Source of the DNA: Collinsella tanakaei YIT 12063
GTDB lineage: Bacteria; Actinomycetota; Coriobacteriia; Coriobacteriales; Coriobacteriaceae
DNA: 64,000 nucleotides
Direction of reading: 5' to 3'
Assembly (NCBI RefSeq): GCF_000225705.1
Contig: NZ_JH126468.1
Span: forward strand, 1 to 64,000
Shown: positions 18,308-27,718 of the stretch, piece by piece
Numbering within the stretch: the first letter of the stretch is position 1
How the letters are laid out: every line of letters begins with the position of its first letter
Program-made: the position numbers and the translations under genes
Notes under the pieces: model-generated
Database searches by the model: none
The model's input: only the letters and a program-made list of their open reading frames with translations
What the model was told of the DNA's origin: nothing

Positions 18308-19645
18308 TTACGCCTCCTTCGCAGGTTGGGTGAGGCGCGCGACCTCGCCGCGATAGACCGCCTTGCCCTCGCGGATCGAGGCGGTGATACGCCTGTGGGC
18401 AGGGCAGGTGAACGCGCAGGAGCCGCACTCCATGCAGTTCATGACGGCGAGCTCGTCCAGCTCCACCGCATCATGTCGACGGCTGGCGGGGTCGAGCGCG
18501 TAGGGCATGAGGCCCAACGGGCACACGCGCACGCAGCGGCCGCAACGGATGCACGGGGACTCCTCGGGCAGTTCCGCCTCCTTGTCAAGGCAGAGGATCG
18601 CGTTGTTCGCCTTCAGGATGGGGCAATCGATATTGGTGATGGTGCGGCCCATCATCGGTCCGCCCATGATGATCTTCTTGGGATCCTTCACCAGGCCGCC
18701 CGTAGCCTCGATAACGTCGCGAACGCTCATGCCCAGGGGCACGCGGTAATTGCCGGGGTTGGCGACGCAATCGCCCGCAAGGGTGATGGTGCGGCGAACC
18801 AGCGGCACGCCGTAGCGGAAATACTCCTCGACGCGGGAAACCGTGGTGACGTTGAGCACCAGGCAGCCGGCATCGATGGGCAGGCCGCCGGCGGGGACGG
18901 CACGGCCGGTCGTGGCCTCGATCAGGACCTTCTCGCCGCCAGCGGGGTACTTGGTGGGAACCATGAGGACCTCGACCAGGTCAGAAACGCCCTTCTCGGC
19001 GATCGCCTTGTTGAGGGAATCGACCGCCTCGGGCTTGTTGTCCTCGACGCCGATGACCACGGCGGGGATCTCGAGCGCGCGCGAGATGCGGACCACGCCG
19101 TCGATCACGCGCTCGGCGTGCTCGATCATCTGACGGTAGTCGCTAGTGATGTAGGGCTCGCACTCCATGGCGTTAACGACCACAAACTCGAACTTCTTGC
19201 CAGCGGGCGCCTGCATCTTGAACCACGTGGGGAACGAGGCGCCGCCCAGACCAACCACTCCGGAGTTGCGGACGCAGGCGATGAACTCGTCCTTGGTGGA
19301 GTAGGTGGGGACCTCGAGCGCGGGGTCGTTTTCCATCTTGCCGTCCGAGGTGATCTCGACTACGGGCGCGGTGGCGCCGGTGGGCAGCTTCTCGGTGGCA
19401 ACGGAGGTGACCGTACCGGAAACACTCGCATGGATGGGGGCGTAAAGGCCCTCGCCCGTTCCGATCAGCGTGCCGATGTAGACGTGGTCTCCAACCTCGA
19501 CGCACGGGGTGCACGGGGCGCCGATGTGCATGTTCAGCGGGATGCGAACCTTACTTGGGGGCTCGATCCACGTGCAGGGACAATCCCGCGTGTCCTTGCA
19601 CTGGGGCGGATGGACGCCGCCCAGCGTCTTATGAAGAGAGAACAT
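18308..19645 (-). CDS. rnfC: Rnf complex subunit RnfC (NADH/FMN and Fe-S subunit)
   Basis: 445 residues. The GVVGLGGASFPTWFK and KYPAGGEK segments form the FMN/NADH site seen in RnfC and complex I NuoF. Near the C-terminus are two 4Fe-4S motifs, CIRCGRCVRVCP and CMECGSCAFTCP. So the NADH-oxidising subunit looks intact. Start at 19645 (GGGGAG upstream); an upstream in-frame ATG at 19714 is an extension without signals. It is the first gene of the operon. There is no long repeat-rich C-terminal tail as in enterobacterial RsxC. Confidence 0.95.
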   Translation of the reverse strand: MFSLHKTLGGVHPPQCKDTRDCPCTWIEPPSKVRIPLNMHIGAPCTPCVEVGDHVYIGTLIGTGEGLYAPIHASVSGTVTSVATEKLPTGATAPVVEITSDGKMENDPALEVPTYSTKDEFIACVRNSGVVGLGGASFPTWFKMQAPAGKKFEFVVVNAMECEPYITSDYRQMIEHAERVIDGVVRISRALEIPAVVIGVEDNKPEAVDSLNKAIAEKGVSDLVEVLMVPTKYPAGGEKVLIEATTGRAVPAGGLPIDAGCLVLNVTTVSRVEEYFRYGVPLVRRTITLAGDCVANPGNYRVPLGMSVRDVIEATGGLVKDPKKIIMGGPMMGRTITNIDCPILKANNAILCLDKEAELPEESPCIRCGRCVRVCPLGLMPYALDPASRRHDAVELDELAVMNCMECGSCAFTCPAHRRITASIREGKAVYRGEVARLTQPAKEA

Positions 19646-19755
19646 TACTCCCCTTTCGCTCCTCTTCCTCTTCTGTTCCGCCGCAGCGAGCTGTTGCAGA
19701 ACAACAAAGTCCAACGTTCTATTCTAGATGCTTTTCTTCATCATTTAAACACGTA

Positions 19756-19779
19756 CCATTATTCGAGAATTAGAATAAT
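19756..19779. promoter_or_regulatory. Inverted repeat upstream of rnfC
   Basis: CATTATTC at 19756-19763 is mirrored by GAATAATG at 19772-19779 with an eight-base spacer, about 110 bases before the rnfC start. It lies in an A+T-rich stretch that fits the rnf promoter. Probable operator; the regulator is unknown. Confidence 0.5.
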
Positions 19780-19790
19780 GCTCTAAAAGA

Positions 19791-19830
19791 AAAAGAACTC
19801 GCTCGATACAGCCGTACCAAGCGAGTTCTT
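19791..19830 (-). terminator. Intrinsic terminator of htrA
   Basis: AAAGAACTCGCT (19791-19802) pairs perfectly with AGCGAGTTCTTT (19819-19830). On the minus strand a T-rich tail (TTTTTCTTTT) follows. It is 55 bases past the htrA stop. Confidence 0.85.
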
Positions 19831-19884
19831 TGGCGATTATCTTTCTTGATGCGCAGCCTTGCGCTTACTGTTTGCGGACGAGGA

Positions 19885-21300
<1,416 letters not shown>

Positions 21301-21465
21301 GGTTGCTTCCTATCTTCAAACCGTTGGGTCAAGAAGAGTTTTACCCCAATGCGGCGCTCCGTGCGTGGCAGAACGGAGCACATTAAACGTTTCGCAAGCA
21401 GGCTTAAGTAATCCCTTAAGTAAATGGTTGCCCACCATTAAGAAAGAGGACGAGGGAAAAGAAAA

Positions 21466-21485
21466 GGAGGGCCAAAAGACCCTCC
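21466..21485 (-). terminator. Intrinsic terminator of the GlnR-like gene
   Basis: GGAGGG pairs with CCCTCC across a short loop; on the minus strand the stem is followed by TTTTCTTTTCCC. It lies 55 bases past the stop. Confidence 0.75.
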
Positions 21486-21539
21486 TCGATACGGTGCTAT
21501 GCAGAGCACGGGCGCAACGGGGCGGCACCCGTCAAAACG

Positions 21540-22202
21540 CTACTCCTTGAACAGGTAGCCCACGCCGCGAACCGTGGTGATATGCGCGGCGATCTGCGGG
21601 CCGATCTTGGAGCGAATGCGACGAATGTGCACGTCAACCGTGCGCGTACCGCCGCAATACTCAAAGCCCCATACGCGATGCAACAGCACCTCGCGGCTAT
21701 AAGCACGGTTGGGGTGCGTGGCCAAGAAAGATAGCAACGAGTACTCCATCAGCGTGAGGTCGACCGGCTCATCGTCCAGATACACCTGATACGTAGCAAG
21801 GTTGATGGTCATGCCGTCAACGGTGAGGATATCATCGCCCGCAAACGGGTCCTCCTCGCCCATAAGGCGACGGGCGCGGATCTCGAGCTCAAGCTCCGTA
21901 GCGCCAGAACAGATGAAGTCGACGCGTGCGCGGGAGGGAATGCGCAGGCTCGCCAGCGCGTCCTCGTCCGCGATCAGCAGCATGGGAATGCTGCCGCGCC
22001 CGTCCAACCACTTGGCGATATGGTCCAGGCGATCGTTGCGCAAGCCGTCCACATCAAGGATCAGCAAATCGAAATCATGGGTGGCGTTGGGCGAATCCGG
22101 CGTTGCCGCGTACACCTCTACACCCATGGTAGAGGTCAGGGTCCGGGCAAAGTCATGGAAACGCGTAGTACGCGCCATAAAGAGTACGTTCTTCTCGGAC
22201 AT
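21540..22202 (-). CDS. GlnR-like atypical OmpR-family response regulator
   Basis: 220 residues. The C-terminal winged helix contains DLTLMEYSLLSFLA, then GGTRTVDVHIRRIRSKIG and TTVRGVGYLF, very close to the DNA-binding domain of actinobacterial GlnR. The N-terminal receiver domain is atypical: it lacks the acidic pair after the first strand (VLFMARTT), keeps one Asp (LILDVDG), and lacks the usual Thr/Ser and Lys. This matches phosphorylation-independent GlnR proteins. Start at 22202 is set by GGGAGG. It is just downstream of the glutamine synthetase homologue, separated by a terminator. Role in nitrogen control is inferred from domain similarity and neighbourhood. Confidence 0.85.
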   Translation of the reverse strand: MSEKNVLFMARTTRFHDFARTLTSTMGVEVYAATPDSPNATHDFDLLILDVDGLRNDRLDHIAKWLDGRGSIPMLLIADEDALASLRIPSRARVDFICSGATELELEIRARRLMGEEDPFAGDDILTVDGMTINLATYQVYLDDEPVDLTLMEYSLLSFLATHPNRAYSREVLLHRVWGFEYCGGTRTVDVHIRRIRSKIGPQIAAHITTVRGVGYLFKE

Positions 22203-22332
22203 TCGCACCTCCCTTTTTAGTGACATGATAACAAGAACCGCTGGTAGATATATGCGCTATCAGCAGTCATTTTTATTTTTATGTAAAAAACTTTCACTCG
22301 CGGCGCGAACGGGGCGCCGTTTCGAATAAAAG

Positions 22333-22362
22333 GGGCCGCACCGCATCAAAACGACGCGGCCC
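22333..22362 (-). terminator. Intrinsic terminator of the glutamine synthetase homologue
   Basis: GGGCCGC (22333-22339) pairs with GCGGCCC (22356-22362); on the minus strand CCTTTTATT follows. Confidence 0.75.
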
Positions 22363-22393
22363 ATGACGCTATCTTTCTTCTATGAAGAAGCGG

Positions 22394-23734
22394 CTACGAG
22401 TTAGCCAGGTAGTGCTTGATCTCCCACTCGGTGATGGTGGACGAGTACTTCTCCCATTCGCCGCGCTTCTTCTTAAGGAAGAACCCGTGGATGTGCTCGC
22501 CCAGCGTCTCGCGCATAAAGTCGGAGTTCTCGAAGTAGTCGAGCGCCTCGGCAAGGCTGCGGGGCAGCGGCTGGATGCCATGGCGGCGCAGCTCGGCGTC
22601 GCTCAGGCTGGTGAGCGCGCTGGTCGCCTCCTCCGGCAGGGTGAGGCCGCGCTTGATGCCGTCGAGGCCCGCCGCCAGCGTCACCGCGTTGGTGAGATAG
22701 GGATTGGCCATGGGATCGGGCGTGCGCAGCTCGATACGGCTTGACTGGTGCTTGCCCGGCTTATAGATGGGGATACGGATCATCGCGGAGCGGTTGCGCA
22801 GACCCCAGCTTGCGCAGGTGGGAACAGAGCCGCCACCGGTGACCAGTCGCTTGTAGGAGTTCACCGTGGGGTTGGTGATCGCGGAGATCTCGTTGGCATG
22901 GGCCAAGATACCGGCCATGTAGCTCTTGGCAATGGGCGACAGGTGGTACTCGGGGTCATCCTCGCCCCAAAACACGTTGTTGCCGCTCTTATCGAACAGC
23001 GACTGGTGCAGGAACATGGCGCTGGAAGGCTCCTTGGCGATGGGTTTGGGCATGAAGGATGCGTGGATGCCCGCCTCGAAGGCCTCTAGGCGAATAACGT
23101 GCTTGGCGGTCATGATGGCATCGGACATGGAAAGCGCCTCTGCATGGCGAAGCGAGATACCGTGCTGCGAGCGACCGGAAGAATGGAAGGTGTACTCCAC
23201 CGGCACGCTCATCTTCTCGAGCATGAGAACGGTGGAGCGACGCAGGTCGCGCGCGGAATCGGATGGAGTGAGGTCGAAATAGCGAACATCGTCCAGAGGC
23301 TCGGGCGTGGACTCGTCCGGGAAGTAGTAGAACTCGAGCTCGGTGCCCACGTTCATGATGTAACCGTCTTTTTCGGCCTTCTTGAACATACGGCGCAGGC
23401 ACTCGCGCGGATCACCGGCAAACGGCTTGCGGTCCGGCGTGCACACGTCGCAGAAGATGCAGGCGACGCCGTCATGGCTAGGGCGCCAAGGCAGGACCTG
23501 GAACGTGGAGGGATCGGGGAACGCGAGCATATCGGACTCGTCGGGCGTGGTAAAGCCCTCGATAGCCGAGCCGTCGAAACCGATGCCCTCCTCGAATGCA
23601 ACCTCGAGGTCCTCCGGGGCGATTGCGAAGCTCTTAAGCCTACCGAGAACATCGGTAAACCAAAGGCGAACGAAGCGAATATCGCGTTCCTCGACTGTGC
23701 GGAGCACGAAGTCGATGTTCTGCTGCAGGTCCAT
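22394..23734 (-). CDS. Glutamine synthetase homologue (GlnA2-like) lacking key catalytic residues
   Basis: 446 residues, full length for type I glutamine synthetase and closest in pattern to actinobacterial GlnA2 (FVRLWFTDVLG, GIGFDGSAIEGF, MPKP, NPTVNSYKRL, NRSAMIRIP are all present). Some active-site residues are conserved: Glu132, Glu134, Arg296, Glu335, Arg337. Others are replaced. The HHE-x6-E metal-ligand segment reads FHSSGRSQHG (Ser185 and Gly192 instead of two Glu), the metal-ligand His in the AMH motif is Phe241 (AMFLH), and the flap Glu of GGEAP is Ser303 (GGSVP). Ligation of ammonia to glutamate therefore seems unlikely. Start at 23734 with AAAGGG six bases upstream. Neighbour of a GlnR-like regulator. 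Confidence 0.9.
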   Translation of the reverse strand: MDLQQNIDFVLRTVEERDIRFVRLWFTDVLGRLKSFAIAPEDLEVAFEEGIGFDGSAIEGFTTPDESDMLAFPDPSTFQVLPWRPSHDGVACIFCDVCTPDRKPFAGDPRECLRRMFKKAEKDGYIMNVGTELEFYYFPDESTPEPLDDVRYFDLTPSDSARDLRRSTVLMLEKMSVPVEYTFHSSGRSQHGISLRHAEALSMSDAIMTAKHVIRLEAFEAGIHASFMPKPIAKEPSSAMFLHQSLFDKSGNNVFWGEDDPEYHLSPIAKSYMAGILAHANEISAITNPTVNSYKRLVTGGGSVPTCASWGLRNRSAMIRIPIYKPGKHQSSRIELRTPDPMANPYLTNAVTLAAGLDGIKRGLTLPEEATSALTSLSDAELRRHGIQPLPRSLAEALDYFENSDFMRETLGEHIHGFFLKKKRGEWEKYSSTITEWEIKHYLANS

Positions 23735-23854
23735 GGGAAGCCCTTTCACGCTTAAATCCCAACATATAGCTTTTTATATTTGCATAGCTATGTTTCCACT
23801 GAGTTACCTGTGGTTGCGGCGCCCCCAACATTGATGCTCCCCCTAAACAGTCGA

Positions 23855-23884
23855 CCCCGGCCACCAAATGAATGGAGGCCGGGG
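23855..23884 (-). terminator. Hairpin terminator downstream of the gltD remnant
   Basis: CCCCGGCC (23855-23862) pairs exactly with GGCCGGGG (23877-23884). The T-tract is weak on the minus strand (TCGACTGTTT). Confidence 0.5.
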
Positions 23885-23970
23885 CCGTTATCCTTACAAT
23901 TGCACTGCCGTGAGCGGGGCGCATAATCCCATTCCCAACTGGGGCACCTATCTACAGATGCGCTTTCGTC

Positions 23971-24555
23971 CTAAATCCCCAGGTAGGACATAATGCCGGT
24001 GACAGCGCGGTTAGCGCCGGCCACAGCATGAACCACCGTCGAGGGACCGCTCACCACATCGCCCGCCGCGAAGACGCCGGACATCATGGTCATGCCGCTC
24101 TCGTCCACCTCAAGCAGGCCGCGATCATTGGCGACCAGGGCGTCGGTTGTGAGGACCAGCTTGTCCTTTGCCTGCTGGGAGGCGGCGATCACCACGGTAT
24201 CGCAGCTTACGTGGCCGAGCTCGTCCTCATAGCCAACAACGGCGTCCTCCTCATCGAAGATGGCGGTACGGAACACCGGGCCGTTGTCGTCGATCTCTTG
24301 GACCGCCTTGCCGTACACCAGCTCCGCTCCGTCCAACTGGGCGAACTCGACCTTGTCCGAGCTAGCGGAGACATGCTTGGAGCGAGCATAGATGGTGACG
24401 TTGCGAGCGCCCTGGCGAAGCGCGGTGCGCGCCACGTCCATGGCAACGTTGCCGGCGCCAATGACCGCGACGCGCTTGCCGCAACTGGGAGCCGGCGCAA
24501 ACTCATGGCGCTCCAGGTAGGTGGTCGAGATATAGTGCTCGATGTTAGAGAAGCT
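23971..24555 (-). pseudogene. gltD-like FAD oxidoreductase, 5'-truncated remnant
   Basis: The frame is open from about 24555 and encodes the C-terminal half of a glutamate-synthase-small-subunit-like pyridine nucleotide oxidoreductase: the NAD(P)-binding motif VAVIGAGNVAMDVART is followed by the FAD-binding GVFAAGDVVSGPSTVV segment. An in-frame stop (minus-strand TAG, 24556-24558) blocks any further upstream extension. The N-terminal Fe-S region and first FAD motif are missing, and no start signal is present except an internal ATG after the dinucleotide motif. A deletion at about 24556 brought it next to the uxaA terminator. Confidence 0.85.
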
Positions 24556-24594
24556 CTACAATATGAACTCCCATACCAATTCGCTCCTATCAAC

Positions 24595-24633
24595 TATGCC
24601 CGCGACATCAAGCGATTCGATGCCGCGGGCATA
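24595..24633 (-). terminator. Hairpin downstream of uxaA
   Basis: TATGCCCGCG (24595-24604) pairs perfectly with CGCGGGCATA (24624-24633). It is 24 bases past the uxaA stop; no strong T-run follows. Confidence 0.55.
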
Positions 24634-24656
24634 AGCAAGTCGTATATCGAGACGGA

Positions 24657-26141
24657 CTACAGCGTCACGCCGTCTTTCCAGATCGAGATCTCATGGCAGC
24701 CGCGGCGTTCGGCGCTGGTCTGCCTGCCACTCGCCGTCTCGAGCACCAGGTCCCACAGGTCCTCGGCGGCCTCATCGATGGTGCGTTCGCCCGTGGCGAC
24801 CACGCCGGCGTTGAAGTCCATCCAGTTGGCCTTGTGCTGGCACAGGCGCTCGTTGGTAAAGACCTTGAGCGTGGGTGCCGGGGCGCCAAACGGCGTGCCG
24901 CGACCGGTGGAGAACAGGATCACATGGCAGCCCGCCGCGGTGAGCGCGGTGGTGGAGACCATGTCATTACCGGGGCAGCAGAGCATCTGCAGACCGGGCT
25001 TGCGCACCGTGTCGCCGTAGCCCAGCACGTCGACGATGGGCGCGTCACCGCCCTTCTGGACGCAGCCGCAGCTCTTGTCCTCGAGCGTGGTGATGCCGCC
25101 GTCCTTGTTACCGGGGCTGGGGTTCTCGTACACAACCTCGCCGTGGCTGATGAAGTAATCCTTGAAGCCGTTGAGCATGTCGGCGGCCGCATCGAACACG
25201 TCCTGGCCCTCGCAGCGGTCGAGCAGGATCGACTCGGCGCCGAACATCTCGGGCACCTCGGTAAGCACGGAGGTACCGCCGCCGGCGACCGCGATGTCGG
25301 AAACGCGGCCGATTACGGGGTTGGCGGTGATGCCGGACAGGCCGTCGGATCCGCCGCACTTGAGGCCGATGGCCAACTCGGAGGCAGAGATGGTCTCGCG
25401 CTTGAACGTCTTGGCGTGAGTGGCCAGCTCGGAAAGGATCTTATGGCCCTCTACCAACTCGTCCTCAACGTCCTGACAGGTAAGGAAGCGCACACGCTGC
25501 GCGTCGTAGTTGCCCAGCTCCTCAAGTACCTGGTCGTGCGTGCAGTTTTCGCACCCCAGCGAAAGGAAGAGCACGCCGGCGGCGTTCGCATGGCGAGAAA
25601 GCGCTACCAGCAGCTTGCGGGTCTGCGCATGGTCGGCACCCGTCTGCGAGCAGCCAAAGGGATGCGGGAAGTAGTACACGCCCTCAAGACTGTCCCCCAC
25701 CAAGTCCTGAGCCTGTTCGCACATGGCGCGGGCGACCTCGTTCACGCAGCCGACCGTAGGGATGATCCACAGCTCGTTGCGCGTGGCGGCGCGGCCGTCG
25801 GCACGGCGGAAGCCCTGGAAGGTCTTGGGCTCGATAGCCCGGAGCACCGGGCGCGACGGATGGTACTCGTAATCGACCTCGCCAGAAAGGTTGGTCTTGA
25901 CATTATGCGTATGTAGCCAGCTACCTGCTTGGACATCGCAGGTCACATGGCCGATGGGCAAACCGTACTTGATTACGTTGTCACCGGCGGCGATCGAGCG
26001 AACGGCCATCTTGTGACCCTGGGGAATATCCTCGGTCGCCGTGACCTCGCCTGCGCCCGGAACCGAGACCACGGTACCGGCGGCAAGGGGCTCGAGCGCC
26101 ACGATCACGTTATCGGCCGGATTGATCTGGATGGTCTTCAC
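24657..26141 (-). CDS. uxaA: Altronate dehydratase
   Basis: 494 residues, the length of the E. coli enzyme. The N-terminal SAF domain (DNVIVALEPLAAGTVV, then GHKMAVRSIAAGDNVIKYG) is followed by the UxaA catalytic region with RRADGRAATRNELWIIPTVGCVN, the SLGCENC motif and LKCGGSDGLSGITANP. It dehydrates D-altronate to 2-keto-3-deoxygluconate in galacturonate breakdown. Third gene of the uxaCBA unit, 65 bases after uxaB across an intercistronic terminator-like hairpin, so it may be expressed at a lower level. Confidence 0.95.
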   Translation of the reverse strand: MKTIQINPADNVIVALEPLAAGTVVSVPGAGEVTATEDIPQGHKMAVRSIAAGDNVIKYGLPIGHVTCDVQAGSWLHTHNVKTNLSGEVDYEYHPSRPVLRAIEPKTFQGFRRADGRAATRNELWIIPTVGCVNEVARAMCEQAQDLVGDSLEGVYYFPHPFGCSQTGADHAQTRKLLVALSRHANAAGVLFLSLGCENCTHDQVLEELGNYDAQRVRFLTCQDVEDELVEGHKILSELATHAKTFKRETISASELAIGLKCGGSDGLSGITANPVIGRVSDIAVAGGGTSVLTEVPEMFGAESILLDRCEGQDVFDAAADMLNGFKDYFISHGEVVYENPSPGNKDGGITTLEDKSCGCVQKGGDAPIVDVLGYGDTVRKPGLQMLCCPGNDMVSTTALTAAGCHVILFSTGRGTPFGAPAPTLKVFTNERLCQHKANWMDFNAGVVATGERTIDEAAEDLWDLVLETASGRQTSAERRGCHEISIWKDGVTL

Positions 26142-26168
26142 GTGTGGCTCCTCCGATCATGAGAAAAA

Positions 26169-26196
26169 CCGCAGGCGGGTACTGCCCCGCCCGCGG
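26169..26196 (-). terminator. Intercistronic terminator-like hairpin between uxaB and uxaA
   Basis: CCGCAGGCGGG (26169-26179) pairs with CCCGCCCGCGG (26186-26196) with one mismatch; on the minus strand TTTTTCTC follows. It may attenuate read-through into uxaA. Confidence 0.65.
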
Positions 26197-26206
26197 CATG
26201 CAAGGT

Positions 26207-27718
26207 TTACAGAGCTGCAGCGTACGCGGCGGCGGCACCCTGGGTGCGAACAATCGCCAGCGCGCTGGTTACAAAGTCGAGAAGACCGGGGACCTGCGTG
26301 AGGTCCTGACCCCACATCTGCTCGTTGGAGAGCACGGCGGCAACCAAGTCGGCGTCGGCATCATCCGCATGGGCGGCGTAGAAATCGAGGACAAAGGCGT
26401 CATCCCGTGCAACGTAAGCCGTGCCGTCGGCACGACGCAGGTGCAGGCCATCGTCCGCGCGACCCTCCAGGCCGGTGGAGTAAAACGCGATCAAGGTCGC
26501 CAGACTGGTAGCCAGGCACGCGGGCAGCTCGTCCTTCTGCTCAACGTAGTCCAGCAACGTGGGCAGGTCGCGGGCGCGCCACTTAGCGGTCGAGTTCAAG
26601 CAGATGGAGAGCAGCTGATGGTCGATAAACGGATTATCGAAGCGGTTCTCGACTGCCGCGGCGAACGCGCGCAGGTCTTCCTCGTCCAACTCACCGGACA
26701 GGGTGGGGATAACCTCATGGTCAAGCATCTTGTTCATGAAACCGCGCACAACCTCGTCATGCATGCAGTCGCGAACAATGTCGAAGCCGGCAAGCCAGGC
26801 ACCCGGAACAAAGCAGGTGTGGGCTCCGTTCAAGATGCGGACCTTGCGCTTCTTGTAAGGGGTCACATCCGGGGTGACAAAGACGCCCGGCAGCTCCGCC
26901 TGGATGAACGGCAGCTTGGCAGCCAGCGCCTCATCGCCCTGGATGCCCCACATCTGGAAGGGCTCGCGAACCGTGAGGAAGGGGTCCTCGTAGCCAAGGC
27001 GCTCGGCCACGGCAGCCGCCTCGGAGGCCTCGCGGATGCGGCCGGGGACGATGGTGTCAACAAGGGTGGTGCAGAAGGTGCACTCATCATCGAGCCAGGC
27101 GCCAAACGCGTCCTCCAGACCCCAGTCGGAGACATGCTGGTGGACAATGCGCAGCAGCTCGGCGCCGTTGTGGTCGATAAGCTCGCAGGAAAGGACGATC
27201 ACGCCGGACTTGTTCGCCTTCCAGCGCGCATAGAGCACCTGCGTCAGCTTAGCCGGGAAGCTCGCCGGGGGCTCATCGTCCAGCTTGCAAGAAGCGTCGT
27301 AGGCGATGCCGGCCTCGGTGGTGTTGGAGACGATGATCTCCAGGTCGTCGGAGACGGCAACGCCCATGAACGCCTTATAGTCCTCCGCGCGGTACGGGTT
27401 AAGGCAGCGGCTGCAGCTTGAGATCAGGCGAGCCTCGTCCACCTGCTGACCGTTCTCACGGCCGCGCATAAGCACGGTGTACAGCCCATCCTGGGCGTTG
27501 ATGCCATCTGCGAAGCCAAACGCTCCATTGATGGGCTGCACCATGCAGATGCGACCGTTCCATCCGGTCGCCTCATTTGCCAAGTCGAAGAAGCGGTCGA
27601 CGAAAGCGCGGAGGAAGTTGCCCTCGCCAAATTGGAGAACCTTCTCAGGCGCGTCGGCGGGCACCACGTAGCTGGTATTACCGGTCTCCGCCAGCGTCGT
27701 ACGATTCAAGGTCTTCAT
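26207..27718 (-). CDS. uxaB: Tagaturonate reductase (altronate oxidoreductase)
   Basis: 503 residues of the mannitol dehydrogenase superfamily. The N-terminal dinucleotide region carries VLQFGEGNFLRAFVDRF, the hallmark of UxaB. The C-terminal domain contains the catalytic-Lys region (KKRKVRILNGAHTC). It reduces D-tagaturonate to D-altronate with NADH. Its ATG directly follows the uxaC stop (TAAATG), so the two are translationally coupled. Confidence 0.94.
   Translation of the reverse strand: MKTLNRTTLAETGNTSYVVPADAPEKVLQFGEGNFLRAFVDRFFDLANEATGWNGRICMVQPINGAFGFADGINAQDGLYTVLMRGRENGQQVDEARLISSCSRCLNPYRAEDYKAFMGVAVSDDLEIIVSNTTEAGIAYDASCKLDDEPPASFPAKLTQVLYARWKANKSGVIVLSCELIDHNGAELLRIVHQHVSDWGLEDAFGAWLDDECTFCTTLVDTIVPGRIREASEAAAVAERLGYEDPFLTVREPFQMWGIQGDEALAAKLPFIQAELPGVFVTPDVTPYKKRKVRILNGAHTCFVPGAWLAGFDIVRDCMHDEVVRGFMNKMLDHEVIPTLSGELDEEDLRAFAAAVENRFDNPFIDHQLLSICLNSTAKWRARDLPTLLDYVEQKDELPACLATSLATLIAFYSTGLEGRADDGLHLRRADGTAYVARDDAFVLDFYAAHADDADADLVAAVLSNEQMWGQDLTQVPGLLDFVTSALAIVRTQGAAAAYAAAL

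Noticed and set aside
17783-19786. 667-codon open frame on the plus strand over rnfC and rnfD
   Set aside because: It is antisense to two well-supported Rnf genes, has no ribosome binding site or domain, and is rich in His, Arg and Gly as expected from a GC-rich shadow frame.
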